From the NCBI RefSeq assembly GCF_900112085.1, contig NZ_FOJY01000014.1, positions 1 to 64,000 on the forward strand: a stretch of DNA of 64,000 nucleotides. Direction: 5' to 3'. The stretch is from Acetitomaculum ruminis DSM 5522 (GTDB lineage Bacteria; Bacillota; Clostridia; Lachnospirales; Lachnospiraceae). Position 1 is the stretch's first letter. Every line of letters starts with the position of its first letter. The translations under genes and the position numbers were made by a program. Below are positions 61,119 to 64,000 of this stretch, in pieces. The notes under the pieces were generated by a model that was not told the origin of the DNA, made no database searches, and was given only the letters and a program-made list of their open reading frames with translations.

Positions 61119-61949
61119 TTATTTCTTTATATCTAAATTTTTCTCTCCCCTTTTTTCAATTACCAGCCTTAAAACTAATACTACAACTGCAAATATTACT
61201 AATATCGAAGAAGCTGCAAAGGCTCCGGTAAAATCGTAACCCTGATACAATAGTTCAATATAAAGAGGTAATGTGTTGGTTTTTCCCCTTAAATGCCCGG
61301 ATAAAACTGAAACAGCTCCAAATTCTCCTATAGATCTTGCCGTACAAAGTACTATTCCATAAAGAAGCGCCCATTTCACATTAGGAAAAGTTACTTTTTT
61401 AAAAATCTTAAATAATCCCGCTCCCATAAGAGCAGCCGCTTCCTCCTCATCTGTTCCTTGAGATGTTAATACCGGAATAAGTTCCCTTGAAATAAAAGGA
61501 AATGTAACAAATATGGTAGCCAAAACAATTCCCGGTACTGCAAAAATAATCTGTATCCCGTAGGAATCTAATATGGGAAATAAACTACTTTGTCTTCCAA
61601 AAGTCAAAACATAAATCAAACCTGCTATAATAGGGGAAACCGTTACCGGTAAATCAATAAAAGTTGATAAAATTTTTTTTCCTCTAAATGTATATTTAGT
61701 AATAAGCCAGGCTGCAAAAACTCCAAATATTGTGTTTACAACAACTGCAATTAATGTTGCTTCTAAAGTTAATAATGCCGCCTTAATTGCATATTCATCA
61801 GAAATTGCATTAACATATGCAGCTACCCCGTTTTTCAAAGCAGTTATAATTATGTAAATCAGGGGAAGTATCAAAAATACCCCAAGAAATATAAAACTGA
61901 TAATTATCAGAAAATATTTTAATGCTTTATTTTCTTTTCTCAAATTCAT
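61119..61949 (-). CDS. cysW: Sulfate ABC importer, permease CysW
   Basis: 276 residues from ATG 61949, which has TAGGAG seven bases upstream; an earlier ATG (61973) would overlap cysT and precede the RBS. Six transmembrane segments. The conserved EAA-loop stretch DEEEAAALMGAGLFKIFKKV and FGAVSVLSGHLRG, typical of CysW, are visible. It forms the channel with CysT. Confidence 0.93.
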   Translation of the reverse strand: MNLRKENKALKYFLIIISFIFLGVFLILPLIYIIITALKNGVAAYVNAISDEYAIKAALLTLEATLIAVVVNTIFGVFAAWLITKYTFRGKKILSTFIDLPVTVSPIIAGLIYVLTFGRQSSLFPILDSYGIQIIFAVPGIVLATIFVTFPFISRELIPVLTSQGTDEEEAAALMGAGLFKIFKKVTFPNVKWALLYGIVLCTARSIGEFGAVSVLSGHLRGKTNTLPLYIELLYQGYDFTGAFAASSILVIFAVVVLVLRLVIEKRGEKNLDIKK

Positions 61950-61959
61950 ACAAATACTC

Positions 61960-62793
61960 CTAAATTTTTCCATTCACTCTTTTTGAAACAATACCTTGAG
62001 CCAATGCATTTACTGACAAAATAACTACTGAAATAGCCAACATTACAAGAGCAATAGATGTCGCTGCCGAATAATCAAATTCTTGAAGCTCAGACATTAT
62101 AAGAAGTGGTGCAATCTCTGTTTCATAAGGGGTATTACCTGCTATAAAAACAACACTTCCATATTCACCAATAGATCTGGCAAAGGCTAGGGTAAACCCG
62201 GAAATAATGGCAGGTAGTATTTCCGGAAAGATTACTTTTAAAAAAGTAGTTTTGGAATCTGCACCTAAAATAAAAGCTGCTTCTTCATACTTAATATCAA
62301 TTTTTTCTAATACAGGTTGTACACTTCGAACAACAAAAGGGATTCCTATAAAAATAAGTGCTATGGTAATTCCAATTCTTGTATAAGCAATCTTAATTCC
62401 AAACAATTTATAAAAAATCTGTCCTACCCATCCATTTGTCGTGGTCAAATGTGTAAGAGATATACCGGCAACTGCAGTAGGAAGCGCAAAAGGAAGTTCG
62501 ATAATACCATCAATAAATCTTTTTCCTTTAAAATCATATCTCACCAATACCCAAGCCAATGCCAGACCCATAAAAACATTTATCAAAGAAGCAATAAATG
62601 ATGTTGATATGGAAACAAAATATCCTGATAAAACCCTTGGTCTTGTAACTGTATATATAAATTCCGAAAAACTAAGCTTTGCAGAAAAGATTACCAGTGA
62701 AGAAAGTGGAATTAAAACCACAATACTAAGTATGCTAATTGTTATCCCCATTGAAATTCCAAATCCAGGTATTATTCTCTTTTTCTTATTCAT
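61960..62793 (-). CDS. cysT: Sulfate ABC importer, permease CysT
   Basis: 277 residues, six transmembrane segments. CysT features include LPFALPTAVAGISLTHL and the EAA loop IKYEEAAFILGADSKTTFLK, followed by the conserved ARSIGEYGSVVFIAGN. It has only a distant AGAGGA, so initiation may depend on coupling. Second gene of the operon. Confidence 0.93.
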   Translation of the reverse strand: MNKKKRIIPGFGISMGITISILSIVVLIPLSSLVIFSAKLSFSEFIYTVTRPRVLSGYFVSISTSFIASLINVFMGLALAWVLVRYDFKGKRFIDGIIELPFALPTAVAGISLTHLTTTNGWVGQIFYKLFGIKIAYTRIGITIALIFIGIPFVVRSVQPVLEKIDIKYEEAAFILGADSKTTFLKVIFPEILPAIISGFTLAFARSIGEYGSVVFIAGNTPYETEIAPLLIMSELQEFDYSAATSIALVMLAISVVILSVNALAQGIVSKRVNGKI

Positions 62794-62832
62794 TTTCTGA
62801 TAATCCTCTCTACAAAAACTTTTATTTCTAAA

Positions 62833-63924
62833 CTATTCTTCGTAAATACTATCGAAGTTTGCTCCATCCGCAAAATGAGTTGCACGAGCTTTTTTCCAGC
62901 CTCCGAAATGATTAATGTCAGTCAGTGTAATTTTGTCATTAATCCATTTTCCATCTTCCGGAATTTTAGTTATAGTATCTGAATTTTCTGAAGAAACATA
63001 CTCATTGTAAATTTCCTTTGTACTTGGACGATAGAAATTCTCTGCTTCTATTTCCTGTGCTTCATCAGAATACAGATAACTTAAATACTCTTTAGCAACA
63101 TCTTGAGTTTCATGTTTTTTAGCCACTTCATCTACTACTGCAACTGTTGGCTGGCAAAGAATTGATACGGAAGGAACAACAATTTCATATTCACCCGGAT
63201 ATTCCTTAAGTGAAAGAAATGCTTCATTCTCCCAGGCAATAAGCACATCTCCCTGTTTATTTTCTACAAAAGATGTAGTAGCACCTCTTGCACCTGAATC
63301 AAGAACAACAACATTACTGTAAAGTTTTTTAATTGAATCAAGAATATCTGATTCGCTTTGTCCTTGTTGTTCGAAATAATACCATGCAGCAAGATAATTC
63401 CACATTGCACCGCCTGAAGTCTTTGGATTCGGTGTGATTACTCCCACATCATCTCTAATTAAATCATTCCAGTCTTTTATATTCTTTGGATTTCCGGAGC
63501 GAACAAGAAATACAATTGTTGATGTGTATGGTGAACTGTCAAGATCAAATTCAGATGTAAATCCATCATCAATAAGTCCTGCATCTGCAACTACCTGAAC
63601 ATCTCCTTCAAGAGCAAGTGTAACAACATCAGCTTCCAGACCATTCGCCACCTCAAGAGCCTGTTTTCCTGAACCACCATGGGATTGTGTTACTTCAACC
63701 GTATCTCCGAATTCCTCTTTATAATGTTTTTCAAAAAGTTCATTATATGCTGCATATAATTCTCTTGTTGGATCGTAAGATACATTTGTTAGTTCGATTG
63801 TTTTTCCCCCTTCACCTTCTGCTTTTGCACTTATATCATTAGTGCTACTTTTAGAATTTCCGCATCCTAAAATCGATGCTCCAATTGCTGCAATTAATAA
63901 AATAGATAAAATTCTTTTTTTCAT
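62833..63924 (-). CDS. sbp: Sulfate-binding lipoprotein of the ABC importer
   Basis: 363 residues from ATG 63924, with GGAGG eight bases upstream; an in-frame ATG 27 bases earlier has no site. Signal peptide with lipobox SILGC. The mature protein matches sulfate/thiosulfate-binding proteins: LTNVSYDPTRELYAAYNELF, TQSHGGSGKQALEVANGLEA, VVTLALEGDVQVVADAGLID and NPKTSGGAMWNYLAAWYYFE, all near-identical to the family signatures. First gene of the sulfate operon, in front of cysT. A TATAAT at 63976-63981 on the minus strand is a likely -10. Confidence 0.95.
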   Translation of the reverse strand: MKKRILSILLIAAIGASILGCGNSKSSTNDISAKAEGEGGKTIELTNVSYDPTRELYAAYNELFEKHYKEEFGDTVEVTQSHGGSGKQALEVANGLEADVVTLALEGDVQVVADAGLIDDGFTSEFDLDSSPYTSTIVFLVRSGNPKNIKDWNDLIRDDVGVITPNPKTSGGAMWNYLAAWYYFEQQGQSESDILDSIKKLYSNVVVLDSGARGATTSFVENKQGDVLIAWENEAFLSLKEYPGEYEIVVPSVSILCQPTVAVVDEVAKKHETQDVAKEYLSYLYSDEAQEIEAENFYRPSTKEIYNEYVSSENSDTITKIPEDGKWINDKITLTDINHFGGWKKARATHFADGANFDSIYEE

Positions 63925-64000
63925 AATTTTCTTCCTCCAATTTTTAATCACTACTTTCTCTATCTGGTAAGTAGGATTATATGTCAGAAATGACGTAAAT

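Overview
The window is AT-rich DNA from an anaerobic, low-G+C member of the Bacillota, most likely a gut Lachnospiraceae. The evidence is a DUF3881 gene, a soj-spo0J-DUF4446-HD-GYP-serS block, a long BspA-type leucine-rich-repeat surface protein, a flavodiiron protein fused to flavin reductase and rubredoxin domains, a methionyl-tRNA synthetase behind a T-box, and a large Gram-positive type SRP RNA. Nearly all genes have AGGAGG-like ribosome binding sites. No plasmid, phage or intact insertion sequence is visible.

Layout, left to right. 1-9000: end of a lipoprotein, metY (sulfide assimilation), a MATE pump, an AAA+DUF4143 ATPase with three 33-bp tandem repeats upstream, a flavodiiron protein, a small HMA protein, a decayed chemotaxis-receptor fragment and tRNA-Arg(CCU). 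9000-15220: housekeeping block on the minus strand (DUF3881, serS, HD-GYP, DUF4446, parB, parA) ending with the SRP RNA. 15470-23750: hemolysin III, VanZ-like, Dus, an XRE-UDP-sugar dehydrogenase fusion, GIY-YIG protein, and rsmA-tatD-metG with a T-box leader. 24110-30800: secreted BspA-like and FN3-like proteins and two paralogues of an unrecognised 235-residue family. 31100-37760: a five-gene nickel/peptide-type ABC importer divergent from a methyltransferase-MarR fusion. 38490-40940: polar amino acid ABC importer. 41090-47800: two unrecognised proteins, then a lasso-peptide-like RiPP locus. 47860-55310: HIT, flavodoxin-SCP2, rhomboid, two paralogous amidases, an OhrR-like regulator and tcdA. 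55424-63924: a complete sulfate uptake and activation operon.

How the genes work together. The sulfate operon (sulfate-binding protein, two permeases, ATPase, APS reductase alpha and beta, ATP sulfurylase CysD and CysN) would import sulfate and reduce it through APS to sulfite. CysN carries a C-terminal APS-kinase-like domain that has lost its P-loop, which fits a route through APS without PAPS. MetY at the other end of the window would consume the sulfide made downstream.

The most interesting region is 43654-47801. It encodes a lasso-cyclase-type asparagine synthetase homologue, a 67-residue precursor with a paeninodin-like leader, an HprK-like kinase and a B2-type leader peptidase. The precursor puts Thr at -2, His at core position 1 and Asp at core position 9, and it ends in Ser, the residue such kinases phosphorylate. 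The putative core is 49 residues long with a low-complexity Asn/Pro-Thr tail, no separate RRE (B1) protein or exporter is visible, and a strong promoter plus terminator between precursor and kinase frames an unexplained, hairpin-rich RNA of about 185 nt.
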